DNA of 64,000 nt, taken from Chrysopilus asiliformis. Its lineage: Eukaryota > Arthropoda > Insecta > Diptera > Rhagionidae. The position numbers and the translations under genes are program-made. Under the pieces are notes generated by a model that ran no database searches, had not been told where the DNA came from, and saw nothing but the letters and a program-made list of their open reading frames with translations. Positions 10,906 through 25,118 of this stretch are shown in pieces (within the stretch, counting starts at the first letter, position 1; each line of letters starts with the position of its first letter). Location of the stretch: NCBI GenBank assembly GCA_964034945.1, contig OZ035963.1, forward strand, positions 62,221,182 to 62,285,181, in the 5' to 3' direction.

Positions 10906-13900
10906 GGAGTGAAACAGGAAGTACAAAACTCCGCAATGCGAGAGCAATCAGTTTTTGAGGTTCCGCCATTCTCCTGACCTCCGATCAGACACGTCTCTCC
11001 TCTACGTTGATTCACAGGATAAAAACCCCATAGAAGTTTATATTCTCTCATCATTTAGGAAATGGCTTATGGATTGAAATGGTAGTATTCAAAGCTCTAT
11101 TATAGAACGGAGCAGCATATTTTATCTATGATACGGTTTTCAACATTAGTTTGTTTTTTTTTTTCTTAAATTCCCGGTTGAGACTTTTAATAGCGCTGAA
11201 CATAAATCACCCCTTCATTCCATTTTAATGTTATAATTACACTTTGTCTACCGTCATGATACGTCCGTACGTCGGTTGCATGTAGTTGTAGAGCATTCAA
11301 CTCCTTAACTAAACTCCGACTCCGTCCGTACCGAATTCTCAACATGAATTTATTGTTTGCAACATAACGTTAAGTACAATTTAAAGTGATTGGCATTCGT
11401 TTATTGTTTCAAAATGAGATCCAGAAGTAACTAAAGACAATCAGCCATCCAGCATCCAGGGCAAAGACCCATCTGACAATTTAAATCTTTTCCCGAATGA
11501 CATTAACTGCAATTGCATGAATCTATCGAAAAGTACAAATGGGGCTTCTTACGTACGTCGTCGTCGGTCGTCTTATATATGGAGCAACTTGTGGTTGTTT
11601 TGTACGACTTTTTCCATCCTCTAATCGATCCATCGACAATAAAGTTGTATGATTTTGTTTAAAAAAAAACATCAACATTCACAGAATTGAGTGGCGTTAC
11701 ACGTAGAAGAAGAAGTTCACCACTATTACATCCAATCTCATGGACCATTGATCGTAAAAACAAGAAAGCTTCGTCTTAAAAGTTGTAAAACGCTGTATAT
11801 ATTTCGTCTCTCAAATTGGCGTCCGTCGTGCAATAAAATGGATAAGCGATTTTTTTTTTCTTTGTAAAAAAGGCAAATTATGTGAATAAGAAGAAGAAAA
11901 AAATTCACTCCATGAAATTAAATTAAAAGTGAACAAACGAGTTAAAAGTCAAACCATTCTCACCATTTGTTTAACCGTCCTGACAGCTTAATGGGGCAAT
12001 TTCGTGAATTTTATATCATTTCTATGTTCGCCAGAACACTTTTAGATTAGCCCCCATAATCTCCAAGCGAGATTTCCGCACAAAACTTGGAAAACGTGTT
12101 TTTTTTGTTGCACCCCCAATATATTATATGTAGGGCGTTCGCATTTATTCCTTCCTTATTAGTTTTTTCTGGATGCAAGACTTTCTTTTAAACAGAAAGA
12201 AAGGCTCTGGGAATTATAATTAAAGGATTTTTTCAGAAATTTTCTCGTTTTATTTAGAGATTAAATTACTTTCCTTTATTAAAAGTAATTATCTTTTGTC
12301 GGAAAATTGCAGGAAGACCATAGTAATGCAGGAAAAGCCATTGGCAATTGCTGGAAATTATCCCAATTTTCCCCATAAAATTTTAGAGTGTGGAAAACTG
12401 CCACATTTTCTGCTAGTGCATTTATTATTTTATACCCAGTGGAGTCGAATTAGATTGTTTTGCATAAGTTATCGACATACCAAAATAAAGTCCGAAACAT
12501 CTGAAATATTTTCAAATAATATCAGTTGTGATCAACACAAAACGTCCTCTGCAATATTTAGTTTCGGAAAAAATGTGCAAAAAATAATATTTCGAGCTGT
12601 TAAAGATACATAAAAACCTGCCTCTCTCTCTCTCGGCACTACAACCAGTTTCCGGTCTTGGCCTGCCACAATATCACTCGCCAGAGATCCCGGTCACGTG
12701 CCGATGTCCTCCAGTTTTGCATCCCAATTTTCTATGTGCCCCTTTCTCGAATCGGTCTCCGTCATGAGTACAATACTTTCCTTCTATTGAAGAGGAAAGT
12801 AAAAATCGCGTTATAGAAATCGTGCTATGCGAAATTCAATCAGTTGGACAAAAAACGTTGAATCTATAGTTCGGAATATGTCAAAAAGCATTTTCTGAAT
12901 ATTTTGGACTGTGATCGGTTTCTAGCGTGTTGGCGCGAAACCGCGTTGTTGGAAAATTAGCTCCACAAATTTTTGAAATGCATCGACAATAACGAGATTC
13001 ACAGGTTCATGTGTACACTCGTGTGTACATGTGTTTTTTTTGTATAAATAACTGAATCTCCTATAGAGCTATTGATTCGGACAACGCGATTTTTCCTTCA
13101 ACTGTTTTTACGTAGCTTTATGGTTTGTTACATATTTTTTCCGAAACTAAATATTCCAGAAGCCTAGCACGAACTTTATACGAGAGTAGATCAAATTTTT
13201 GCATAAATCCGTTTCAACATTCAAAAGAAGTAATTTCCGGTATCGACTAGTTGAAAACTTCCGCGACATCGCGACGGATTAACAAAGTTGATGTTTCTGC
13301 AACAAAGTTAATCGGAATGTCAACTTAGCGCGCCTTCTTTGCCAGATATTACAGGAGTAATGAATTAAAATGAACGATGGATGTGCATCGTTTACAAGAG
13401 GTTTGTTGCATTTATTCTTACTTTGATAAAAACGCCATGTTTATTGAACACACATTCCTCCTCTGCGCCGCCGGCCGTGTTTTATGCATTTCTCACCTGC
13501 GGTATAGAAAACATATTTGGTATTGCATTAACATAAAGCATATTCCAGCTACGATAACGTTGTTTCTCAGCTGTTGGTTGTTGTAATGATTGCCAAACGA
13601 GAGGAACACACAAAGTAGATGAATGTCTGCGAATCAGGTGTTGGTTAAAATGGGGGGTCGCGGAGGTGCATCCGGAGAGCGTTTCTAAAGAAGCTCCTGT
13701 GGCAGTTGCATCGCTGATTGACTTCACGGTTGAGAGGTGGAGGTGCGATTGGCGTTGTGAAAGCTGCTGGTCCAGCACGATGGCGACTCATCCAGAGTGG
13801 AGATCTTAAAGATTTCAATCGATTGAGCTGCGAAAAGGTGTTATGGTGCGGCTGTGGGGCGACGGGTGCATGTGAATATCTTAATCGCGAATCTTCAATA

Positions 13901-15816
13901 GGAAGGAAGGCTCAACAAGAATCCACGTTTGTGCAGAAAAAAAAATCCAAACACTCGGGTGGCAAATGTTGGCAAAAAACAAGTTTATATAGCCTGTGTC
14001 TATGCTGGGGTACATTAAGAACCGTAACACAGGAAGTTATGCTCCACTTGGGACTGATATGCCGACATCAATATACCCGTCCAAGTCGATCGAAATACCT
14101 TTCGGGAATAACGCTGCGACGCGGCGGGGCGGTGAAAATATGATAAGTCGTCCACCATCCCCAGAATCACTTTAGTATCGATTGAGTTTCACTACTTAAC
14201 CATTTTAAAAGATCTACCTTTTGGCACGTCGATCGTCATAGCATCGCGTTGTATTCATAGAACTGACTTAGAATACCACGGGGAGAAATATTAAAAAATA
14301 CGACATGCACTTTATTTCGAGTGCTATTCCAACTTTAGGAGGTGCTCATGGGTATTTTTATCTCCTAAATTTCGAGAAGAAAAAAAAAACGATTCTATTT
14401 CGGTGAACGTATAGTCGGGTGTAGGTACGGGCAAAAAACGAATGTCTGTAGGGCATTTTGGGAGTTGAAGATAAGAAATCGAGTGTAGGTACCATCGGAA
14501 ATGGTAAAATCGTTCGGAATGTTGTGTGAAGCTTTACGTTGTAGTATCATGACTGCACACGTAATAATGTGACCATTATCGCCTTTTAGCGGTAATGTTC
14601 GAGAAACACAAATAGCCTCAATACGAATGGCTATAAAGGACCGTCCATAGCGAACCATGGGTGAACCGATGGCACACAAGTTCAAGTGTCATTGTGCTGA
14701 TCCAGCGACAGCAGCACATAAAAAGTACATCCTTGGCCATTGTCGTCGTAACATATAAGCACTCAACTATAATATCTTTGAATACAAATAGTAAGGAATA
14801 TTATAGATATTATAGAAGACCCCATCATCATCATCATCACGACAGGGACAGACACTGCTAAGTAGATATTTAATATTGCATTAGTTTTCCGTTTTAAATT
14901 ACGTTTTAAATTCATTTTAAGTAACACACATTCCATATTTCATATCCCGATGGATACTCCTGGATACTCCAAACCGACAAAATAGTTTCTGCCTTTAATG
15001 ATGAAAAGTTTTTCGAGACCATTATTTAACTATACTGGGACCCAGACTGGCTACCATAATTTGCTCTTTAAAATTCCTTTTCAACGTCCATAGCGATGTG
15101 AATGTGTATTAAAACCGACGGAAATTCTTTACAAATGAACAACATTTAAAATTGTTGGCACTGATAAGGTTTTTGTGGAATTTTAATATTGAAATATACT
15201 TCATATTCAAATAAAGTGCAGTCTGAAAAGCTTATACAAAAACCAAGTTGGATCGAAATATTTGTGAGTTAAATTTCCCAAATTTAAAATATGCTATACA
15301 TTTTTGCCAAAGCAAAAAGGCGCCAGATTCTTTTTTACAAAATATATTTTTTTTATATAATTCCAGCCAGGGCTTATGTAGTGGAAGACCCTTTAATGCC
15401 GAAGCCCAGCTCAAGATAGTTGTAATCATCACAACACTTTCTTCTGCAATATTAAGATTCAGAGAAAAATATATGTTTTCAAATATCTCGAGAGTAGTTA
15501 GAGATATATAAAATCCGTTAAAGCAAAAAATGTAGAAATTTTATATCCTTTAAATTTTGTTATATTCAGTTTTTCCCAAAAGCGCATAGTTTTTGAGAAA
15601 TTTCCCAAAAACTTTTTTTTTAAATATGTTGAGAACCGTTAGAGATACGAAAAACCATCAAAGAAAAATATGTAGTAAATTTTATTTCCTTTAAATTTAA
15701 ATATATTAGTTTTTTCTCAAAAAAAAACTTTTTGATTTTAATCTAATGGGAGGTATCCGTTCTATTCCAAAAATTGATTGAACTAAACTAAAAAGTGATT
15801 GTAGCTAAGAAATTTC
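10906..15816. other. Non-coding stretch with a GC-richer patch at 13.4-14.2 kb
   Basis: Frames of 98 (minus) and 141 (plus) codons overlap at 13482-14143. Neither carries a known motif and their GC content probably explains their length. There is a CAT repeat at 14823-14839. Nothing else stands out. Confidence 0.5.
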
Positions 15817-15945
15817 GAAACCCCCCCCTGCCCCTTCCTCAACCACCCCTCCTCCACCCCCCTCCTCCTTCCTCAACCCCCCCCCCCTCCTCCTTCCTCA
15901 ACCCCCCCTCCCCCACCTCCTTCCCCAACCACCCTCCACCCTTCG
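15817..15945. repeat. C-rich polypyrimidine tract
   Basis: Runs of five to ten cytosines alternate with CTCCTCCTTCCTCAAC units. The minus strand therefore has many G-runs within 130 bases, with potential for G-quadruplex or triplex structure. Confidence 0.9.
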
Positions 15946-16329
15946 CAAAACATTTTTGTGGGTCCGTAAAAATCCAAAAATTTGTCAAAAGTTTTTTACA
16001 GAACAAAAAATTTAAGAAACTTTTTTAGAGACCGAAATTTGAAATACTTTTTTATGGACCCGATCTTAGCGGTTTTCTAAATCCTTGTCGTCTTGAAATC
16101 AGCGTGTCGTAGTTTTAATGAAGACTAAGCTCTCACTTGGCTTGCAACATTTGTGAGGTTTTGATGTGACCAAAACATGATTAACTTCGATGTTCTTGTT
16201 GGAAAATCCGAAAGCTCCGATGTTCTTGTTGGAAAACGAAATGATGACGACTGAAATTAAGCCCACATTGTAAACATAACAAAAGCTATAAGTGCCAATC
16301 TGGCACCGTTTTTGAGATATTCACAAAAA

Positions 16330-16700
16330 ACTTATGGGGGTACCCCCCCTAATGGTCCATTTTTTCCCATTAACGAACTTAGCCTCGCATTATACGAAAA
16401 ACGGATCTGCGTCAAATTTTAAGTCTTTAGCTCAATCCGTGCGCCCGCAATCCGCGCCACAGACTGACGGACGGACGGACGGACGGACAGACGGACAGAC
16501 GGACAGACGGACTGACGGACAGACGGACAGACGGACAGACGGACAGACGGACAGACAGACGGACGGACATGCAACGATTAATTACTTTTATCATTCTAAA
16601 CACACTGGTGTAATTCATTTTTATGTGTGATGACGGGATCTTGGCGTTACAAACGGTAAGGCAAAGTTAATATACCCTTTGGTTTCATCATACGGGTATA
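16330..16700 (+). mobile_element. Interspersed element carrying a GACG/GACA microsatellite
   Basis: A GACGGACGGACAGACG-type array (16461-16569) is embedded in non-repetitive sequence that ends ATACGGGTATAAAAAG. This layout resembles the mini-me/DINE-1-type interspersed elements of Diptera, which contain GTCY arrays and a GGGTATAA end. The resemblance is by pattern only. Confidence 0.5.
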
Positions 16701-17285
16701 AAAAGTAGTGCGTTTTTTATTAAAGCTCAAAATTTCAAGGCGAGAAAATTTAAACTTGTTGGTTTTTACATCTTTTTTCACTATTTTTAAAATTTTCTGT
16801 TTGAAATTACAATTTTAGAGTTTAAAATCAAAACCCAGAAATATTTAATTTCGAGCCAAAGAAAATCGGCCTTTTTTTGTAATTGCACAAATTTTTGGCC
16901 TTTTCTGCGATATAATTAATTGTTTTTTTATTCCCTGCACAAATTATTCCACAAATCTAGTCTATCGAGTCACAAGTCAATCATTTGAACAATTTTTCAA
17001 AAATTTCAATTAAGCAACTGGCATTTTGTCTGCATAATGTTGTTATATTATACTACTAGGTTGTAATTAAGCCAGCCACAGGTCTATAATTAAGAGAACA
17101 AATTTAAAAAAAAACTACCGTTGGTTTTCAATTTACAACCTGAAGAATCCCAGAAAACCACTCCAAAGTCACATATTTAGGTGTAAATTGAATTGTAACT
17201 AATATTCATATAGCAAACAATTTTTTCCGTGAAAATTTTAACTGACTCATGTTAATTATTTTGTTTTTTTTTTTGGTCATTTCAG

Positions 17286-17332
17286 AATCCGCACGTCATG
17301 GTATGAAGGAGCCGAACAATTTTGACGAAATC
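17286..17332 (+). CDS. Candidate 47-nt micro-exon of an unidentified plus-strand gene
   Basis: A strong acceptor (a T-rich tract from about 17264, then TTTCAG at 17280-17285) and a consensus donor ATC|GTAAGT (17333-17338) bracket 47 nt. One frame is open: two bases of a split codon (xAA) then SARHGMKEPNNFDEI, ending in phase 0. The other two frames were not needed for the call. The hydrophilic peptide (basic start, acidic end) looks protein-like. I do not recognise the gene. The exon sits alone, with no other exon visible for thousands of bases on either side, which fits a cassette micro-exon in a long, perhaps neuronal or muscle-type, gene. Its phase is compatible with the candidate at 45843. 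A chance pairing of splice-like sites is the alternative. Confidence 0.5.
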
Positions 17333-20300
17333 GTAAGTACAGAAAATTCAATAATATTCCAAGAAAGAAAAAAACAAAATTCTCAGGTTTTTTTTCTTAA
17401 TTCAACGAAGAAAATCGTACAGATATCCGCGGTTTACCTTCCTTAAGTGATACCAAGTTTTGCTAATGTAAATCGAAATACAAATGATGTACAGATAAAA
17501 AATTCATTTTCGTCTTGAAGTAGTCATTAGAGAGTGACCAAGTAGATTGTAATTTGGTGGATAAAACCATCATGGAATGCCATTCATAATATCTCCAGTG
17601 ATTGCGTGCGTGTTGGTAACCTTCAAAAGTTCTTAAGTTGATGGTTTTTTTTCGAGAAAAATCTAAAGAATCGCAAAGATACTCTTTTGGCCGGGCAACT
17701 TGTTTGCTTGTGAGTGGATTTCGCCAATAGGAATTCCACAAAAAATAAGAAAAATACATAAAAATGTTTAAAGATGGATAACGAAACGCAAAATTTTAAG
17801 AAGTCACTGACTTTGCAGAAAATGACAGACTCAAGATTTAATTCTTGGTTGATTTTTGCATGTTGTTTAATTTAAAAAAAAATACTTCACGTTAAACTAC
17901 AAGATTTTTGAACAAAAAAAAACTATTTCTGAATTGATGTAGATATGATTTAATCCAAGTAGTCTCTAGTCAAGGTCAAAGCGTTAAACGATTTCAACTT
18001 TTATGGATTTTTAAATATCATATTCACGAGTTGTGATTATTTCCGTCTATAAAACTTATCAAATATTCATTGTGGATGCAAAGGTTAACATATCCATTAA
18101 TTCGGTATATTTCCCATGACGAATGCGCATTTCCATTGAATAATCTTTATGGGCAACAATTAATTCGAATTCAATTGTAGATCATTTAATTCTGTTTAAT
18201 GTGGTTTTTAATGTTTTCAAAATCGTTTTTAAATAATCGACGGAAGGTAAAACTTTTACCTTCAATCTATTTTTCAAACTACTTTGATTAGGTTTTATTG
18301 GCAAGTAATAGCACTAAATTTTAAGCATGTTATTTTCAAATGTTAAAGCAGGGATGTTCAGCCGTGACGTCAACGAAAGCTCAACTACAAAGAGATAGAA
18401 ATTTCAATGCACGCAAAAAAATTCTCTCGCATTTATTCTGATCTACTCTAATATAAGAGAGATTTCTCATGGAAGGGGAGGGGGGAAGGCGAAGATCTGG
18501 AAAAATTTCGGTCATCAAAAGAAAATCTCATAGGAGTTTTAATATTTTATGACCTTAACAACAAAATTTCTTAGTTCTAAAAGCGGTTTTTTAAGTCTAA
18601 AAGCGGCGTATTTTTACCAAGAGCGGGTGTAGGAGTTCAAAAAGCATTTTGAAGGTTTTCAAGCAAATTTTCGATTTCAAAAAAGTTTATTTTATTGTTT
18701 TTAAATTTGGGGAAAAAATGAATTTGGGGAAAAGTAAAGGGTTTAACTACAGGCAAGCAGCGAAACTGGAATAACACTGAATTCTGCCTATTAGACGGCC
18801 ACATTTTCCTTATTAAATTGTAGATTCGTGTACTATAAAATTTACATCACAATACATAAACATTTTCCCGAAAAATCCCAGTGAAAAAACCAGTGGTCCA
18901 TTTGAAGAAAAATTCTTCTCGGTGAAAATCTTCCCATGAAAACAGTGAAATCTCTGGCAATTTTAAATTTTTAATAAAACCACATCAGGGATGGTATTTT
19001 AACATCCACCGTAACATTTGTTATGACCATCACAAAACGATGGAGTAGAAATTTAAATTTTTTATGGCGATGTTGTTTAACCAAAATTGCACTGATCGCC
19101 TCGTTCTCTTACATTATTATATGCGATGCCGTCCGTATATGGCGAAAAGGGTAACACAATAAAAAAAAACCCTTTGCAGACAAATTCAAAACAATAACTC
19201 AACTGTGTCGGGACTATAAAACAGTACCGAACCACAATAACTTTACGAAACACGTCAGTTGAGCGAAAATTCAAAAAGATTCAAAACAAAAAAACGTTCC
19301 CCACAGTCGGAGTCGCAAAGGAAGAAAGTCTCTGACTTTAAGAACAGCCATAAGAACAATGAAAGGAAACGTTTTTCAATGACGATAGCAAAAAAAACAG
19401 CCATATTTGCTTGACTTACTTATGGTTGCATGTAGGGTGGACTGGGTTCCAAACCGTTTCACAGTCTCGGAAGAATCACCCAAGTTTTATTCAAAAGAGT
19501 AGACCACATTCGACCAACCGTGAACTCATAAAAACGTATCCCCAGTCAGCATATCACGATGGCGCAAGGGGTGGGGGGAGATGTTAGTCTGGAATATGCC
19601 ATGGATAATTCCCTCTTCAGTCTATCGGGAATTCAACGTTTTCTGAATGATACTTAAACAACACAAATCGCTGGAAACGTAGTAGAAATGTATGTTCCCC
19701 GTTTTCCATTCATTTCAAAAATCACGGGATCCGTTGATGGTGTAGAATTTCATTTTGTTTCCCCGAAGTTTCTTTGATTCCTTAGCAAGGCTTCCTAATT
19801 CTTCTTGGGGTCAATTTCAGAGCAACAGGCAAAGTGGCAGGCCATGCAAATGATTTTTGTTTTTCTGGAAAAACGTTTCGGTTTTGAATTCGCCAAAAGG
19901 AGAGTAACTGAAAACAAAGAAGTTTCCTGTCTTTTATCGTCAAACACATTTTACCTTGTCTCATATTAGCTTCAATTTACTGCCTAACGAAAATTCGTCG
20001 TTTGTGCGTAGCAAGAAAACTCAGCCTGGCACCCTTCAGAAGTATAAAATATGCTAAAAACATGCTTGAGATGAATAAAAAGGCTCTGATTGCGGTTAAA
20101 TTGAATGCTTTTCAATTTAAGCGCTTATTGTCAAATGCGAAACCACTTCCGGTTTTAGATAAAAGCCTCGGAAGAATTTTTGTGAGCTGGGTTTTTAAGG
20201 GATGATAAGAAGTTGAAGTGTTAAACATAATAATGGTGATTTATGGTCTTTAACTCTTGATAAGACGGTGGTATAGCGTAGATACTAATCTTGAGGTACC

Positions 20301-22128
20301 ACGAAAAAATATTTCGGTCTGCTTAAAAATCCTTTTTTTTTTGTTTATTTTTTATGCTTCTTTTACAATTAGAAATGAACCAACCTTCGTCCCTCCCTGT
20401 TTTCGTCTGTTTGACGATCTAAAATAACAGGCTGTGTCAACCAAATAACTAAAAGTGTTCACAATGTTTTTTCTCCGAACCATTTTAGTTATTTCAGGGC
20501 CCTTCTGAGCCATTCCAAACCCAATTTGGTCGTGAAATAGAAAATTTTCACCTGCGGCGCAATTTCTTCATAAGTTTCAACCTCCATAGTGACTTCATAT
20601 TTTAAAAAATTGCCTGCAGCGCATTTGATTATGACATAAATTTCTCTCTAAATATTTTACCTGCGGTGCATTTCTATTGTACTCTAAAGAAAGAAAAGTA
20701 TACACAAGTATTTCGAACTCTCACCATAAAATTTCTAAAAATAAAAAAAACTGTCAGTTATTTAAAAATTCAAATTTATTCACCTGGATCCGTAATCATT
20801 CACAACCACTTACATACCACTAATCCCTCCAAAAATAAAATGATGTTTTTTGTACCTACCTGTAAACCATAAAACAAATCCCGAAGGATGAAAAAGAATA
20901 GCCAACAACTCTGAAAACTTTTTGTAAATAAAAAATTCCGATGTTATCGTGTTATTGCCACCGTTTTTTGCCTGTAGTAAACAACTTTAACACTGAGTGA
21001 AAAAAAAACGTTTGTTTTTTGATTCACTTCCTTCGAAACAATTCCATCGCACGTTCCACTAAACCAAACGAATCCATTTTTTTTTTTCGTTAGCGAAAGC
21101 AAAAGGTAAATGCCTTTGTTAGGCGCTTCTTGCAATGTTAAGAAAAAGGGGAAATCAAGAAAAATTCTAGGAAGTTTGCTTATTTTGAAATTCCGTTTTT
21201 AGTTTTCTTCGTCCTGCGGGTAAACCTAAACGAAACTCTTTAAATGAAAACTGGGTCAATTTCGATTTGAACGTTTGAGTCGTAATTAAGGAAAAATCAC
21301 AGACAAAAGTGTTTTCTACGCCTTAAGAGAGCATAGTTTTCGTCCGTTGTGTGCATTGTTGGACTCAATTTTAAAGAAAGTTTTTCTTTTCTTATATTAA
21401 TTGAAAAATACCCTTAGGGACGAACGGTGATGCAGTGCAGCTGCCGGATCTTGACGTATCTACAAGGTTTAAAATTCGTAGATTCTATTTAATGAACATC
21501 AGATCACTTAATTTGAAAAACTTTCCCACATCATTTGTTCAAATACGTTCTTTTAAAGCTAATAGAGAAAGTAAGTTTGTTTTAAGAAATTTCTTGTAAA
21601 TTGGTAAACGTTAAAAAAATGAATGCTTTTAAAGGCAAAAACAAAAAAAAATCATTAAGATTTTCGGAAAGTTCAAGTTTTTTATGGTTTTTATACTCTA
21701 TAATCTATATGATATATCATATAGGAGTATATTAGATTTAGTATACCGTTTGTAACGAATCGAACCAATCATCGGACACAAAACTGAACTACACCAGGGT
21801 GGTAGGGATGACCAAAGATTTTGATTTCTGGATTTCCGTTCATCAGTGAACACCATGATTTTCAAAAGGATTGAGCTAGAGACTTGATTTTTTTTTATAG
21901 TTACATTTTTTGTAAATGTCTAGACTAAGTTCTTGAAAGGGCAACATCGGACCATTCTTCCTCCATACAAAGTGAATACTTTTTTTCTATTTTCTCGAAA
22001 ACGGTGAGTCGTATTAAAAAATTTATAAAGGTAAAATGTGCTTAGAATAGGATTTTACATAACTCGTCCATACATCAAAATCCAATTGGCCCACTGCTTT
22101 CCCCTTTTTTAATAATAAACACACTATG
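17333..22128. other. Putative intron or intergenic AT-rich stretch
   Basis: I find no supported exon. There are three variants of the CCTGCGGCGCA word at 20551, 20612 and 20660, which mark a decayed repeat. Confidence 0.5.
21690..21800. repeat. AT-rich inverted repeat
   Basis: TATATGATATATCATATA is a near-perfect palindrome, flanked by TATAATCTA and TAGTATACC stretches. It may be the terminus of a decayed interspersed element. Confidence 0.4.
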
Positions 22129-22400
22129 CACTCAGAAAAATTGAGGCTAACTCGACGACCTACATACGGCGTAATTGGCCTCGGGCAGGCGCGCGTTCGC
22201 CTGCATGTGGGCAAGTAAAACTGAGTTGACCTGTGGTCGGAGAAATTATGAAATTAAGCCACCAGCAGGTGAAGTAGGGCATTGGGAGCTGCACGAGTTG
22301 ACCACAGATAGGTTAACTCTGACCGCTAGCTGGCTTACAGACACCTCTGTAAGGTCAGAGTTAACCTGACAAAAAGTTGACCTGGACATTTTTCTGCGTG
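22129..22400 (+). mobile_element. 272-bp MITE, copy 2
   Basis: It has the same length and sequence as the copy at 7222, with a few substitutions (the right end reads CTGCGTG and the left end AAAATTG). The flanking dinucleotide TG is duplicated at 22127-22128 and 22401-22402. It is followed immediately by a fragment of the CCGGGACA / GCGCCGCAGG repeat family. Confidence 0.92.
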
Positions 22401-22560
22401 TGGAGGTAAAAACTTGTGGAAAAACTGCGCCACAGGCGAAAATTTTCGGTTTCAAAATTAAATTTAATAATGCGGGACAAAAATTTAGCTTCCGGGACGC
22501 TGGGACAACATGCCTAAATACGACACTTTCCCGGCGAATGCGAAACACATGGTAACCCTA
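22400..22560 (+). mobile_element. Right-end fragment of the CCGGGACA family
   Basis: A TGCGCCACAGGCGAAAAT word is followed by TTTAGCTTCCGGGACGCTGG, CTTTCCCGGCGAATGCG and ATGGTAACCCTA. These are the same modules, in the same order, as the end at 4260-4346. Confidence 0.6.
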
Positions 22561-24239
22561 ATTATAAACCCTTTAATATTTCAACAATGCGCAAAAAAAA
22601 ACGATTTTTTTTTTTGTGTTTTTTCACTTAAACTATGGATTTTTAGCTTGACCCAGATTCTGTCTACGAATTGCTTCTTACCGAATTGGATTTCTTTCTC
22701 TTTCGAAATAAAAGTGTAAGACTTTCATAATCACAAGAAAACAAACTATAGGGAAATTAAATAAGATTCTTTTTAACATTTATGATTATTCTCGTGTCTG
22801 TACTATTCACATGATGTTCTATTATCACCAGTACAGCGCGGGCGATGGATTCTCGGTAGCATTTAACATCTTATCTGATATTATAAGGCTTTTAGCCCGT
22901 GCAAAAGTGTTTCTCATCAACTATTCGACAAATAGTAGATATTTTTCCCTCAAAACAGACAATGGTGTGAAGAAGAATGATGTTTTCAAAATGAAAATTG
23001 CAAAATGATTCCTTCTTTATTGTTTGATGGATGTTGAATATAAAGAGATTTCTAAGACTTCTCACATACCTACATATCAGAGGCATCAATTTTTAATCAC
23101 TGGTTTTTAGTCTTTACGCGAAATTGAAATGAATTTTAGTTAAGAAATCGCAATTCTCCGTCAAGGAAATTCCATTCCATCAAATGGATTTGTGTCTTCT
23201 AATGGTTTGTGGAAGGCTGTCGGAAATCTTATAAAATCTAGCATTTGGTATAGGAGAAGAAATTTCTTTCTACTTAACGCTTTCTTCAAATTTTTTTCAA
23301 TTCTTCTTAATACCAAATGGAAAGTGCATGCATTTTAAGCTCAAGCCGTAAAATAGCTAAATTGTAATTGTAAGAAATTGAACATGAAATACATATCGGC
23401 TAATTTGTAGATAATTTGAAAATTCCATCCGGAGAAAGGTGTCCAAATCCGATTATCGTAATTATCCCGGCATATCCAATCGCAATCATGTTGGGTTTTC
23501 GGGGCACCAGAAATACCTTTTGTAATATTTTCAATTCAATTACGCTATTTGTAAGGCAGCAGCATAAGTATTGTACCTACAATTTTGTTACTATTTATGT
23601 TGCAACATAAATTATTGTTCAATCAAAAACTATAAATGAACCGACTTTACTACCGCCCGTACTGCCGATTGAAATCTTCGATGATTGAAAGATAATCCCT
23701 CTACATGTCTGTCTGTCTGTCTCACCGTTCATTTCTCAAACATCCTAAGATAGATTGGTGCATTCGGTAGGCTCCATCAGGTGAACAATAGATGCATTTG
23801 CTGGTATACCTGTATTAAATTTCTTAGTATCGAACGATACACCAAGCATTTTTAACAATGGAATGCTGAAATATATACAATTCGACTTCCACTTTAATTT
23901 GTTGTCTTCATATCCGAATCACATAATCGACAAAAGATTTCAATTCAATCGAATTCGATTGAATTGCTGAAGCCATATTGGATCTAAGATTAAGAGCAAC
24001 ATAGTAAGATCAAGATTCGAAATATGCCTCATAAGAGCATCAACTAATCTTAAGACCGTTCTTGATTTTTTTCAGCTATAAAATACACTAAAAACGGTTT
24101 AAATGACCTGCTATAAATTTTGTTTGCTTATTTGGGATGTCAGATTTTCAAGGATTTTTCAATTACAACAAAATACAATGAAATATCCACACGCTTTTAG
24201 GACAAATTGAATATAACAAAATTTAAAGGATATAAAATT

Positions 24240-24476
24240 TCCTACATTATTTATGGAACAAGTGTTCATTGCGACGTGTTCTGTTTAAGAGATTTCGCCT
24301 GCGGCGCACATTTTTTAATTGTTTTTCCTTGATTTTCTTCCAAATCAAGTGTTTTTTGCTATATAAAATTAATTGTTTCGTTGGTGTTCCTTTTCAGCTA
24401 AACCCACCCACTCTACCACCTCCTACCCCTCTACATCTTGTCCCGGATTCACCTAAAATAAATATGATCACCCTAA
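24240..24476 (-). mobile_element. CCGGGACA family fragment, reverse orientation
   Basis: Read on the minus strand it starts TTAGGGTGATCATATTT and continues ATCCGGGACAAGATG and a G/GT-rich run. It ends near an exact TGCGCCGCAGG word at 24299-24309. Confidence 0.6.
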
Positions 24477-25085
24477 CTAAAACCCATAAAGCTCAATTTA
24501 ACTGCTTTCCAAAGTAAGCATCCAACCTGGCTGGTCACATTTCAAGATGTAATATCTGAGACCAAAGTTAAGTGGAGCGGACCGCTTTATTATCGCCTTG
24601 GTTATTTCATGAAAAATTAGCTGTCAAATCGATTGGATTGGCGTGGAACGCGAACTAAGGAACTCTAAAAGGGTTCATCGCGACGGGACGTCCATCATGA
24701 TGAATAGCTTTTGACTGTTTCTGTTGATTTGAAATTGAAATTGGAACATAACAGCATTAGTCCGCATAAAAAAAAAGAGTTCCCTAAGCACAAAAATTCT
24801 CCAACCCATAAGTGACTTCGTTGAATTCTGTTCAGTTCCGTTCAAGACATCAGATCGAAAGACGTTCGTTGGGAGATATTTGGAGGCGTGATTAATGATA
24901 ATGCGAACGCTAGAAGTCACTCTTTCAAGTCTATTCAGAAAAATAAAGTGACAATATGTTCTCCACGTATGAATAAACTGAAAGATATTCCATCTGTCTA
25001 TGTCTGAGCATATTCTGAACGATGGATTTCCTGTGAAAAGCTAATTCGATGTCAAATTATTGTTTGACTATGCAGTTTTTTCGTC

Positions 25086-25118
25086 TATGTATGTGTGTGT
25101 GTGTGTTTGTGTGTGTGC
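25086..25118 (+). repeat. GT microsatellite
   Basis: About fourteen GT dinucleotides occur with two interruptions. Confidence 0.9.

Noticed and set aside
16334..16630. DGRTDGQTDRRTDG-type frames
   Set aside because: Translation of a GACG/GACA microsatellite.
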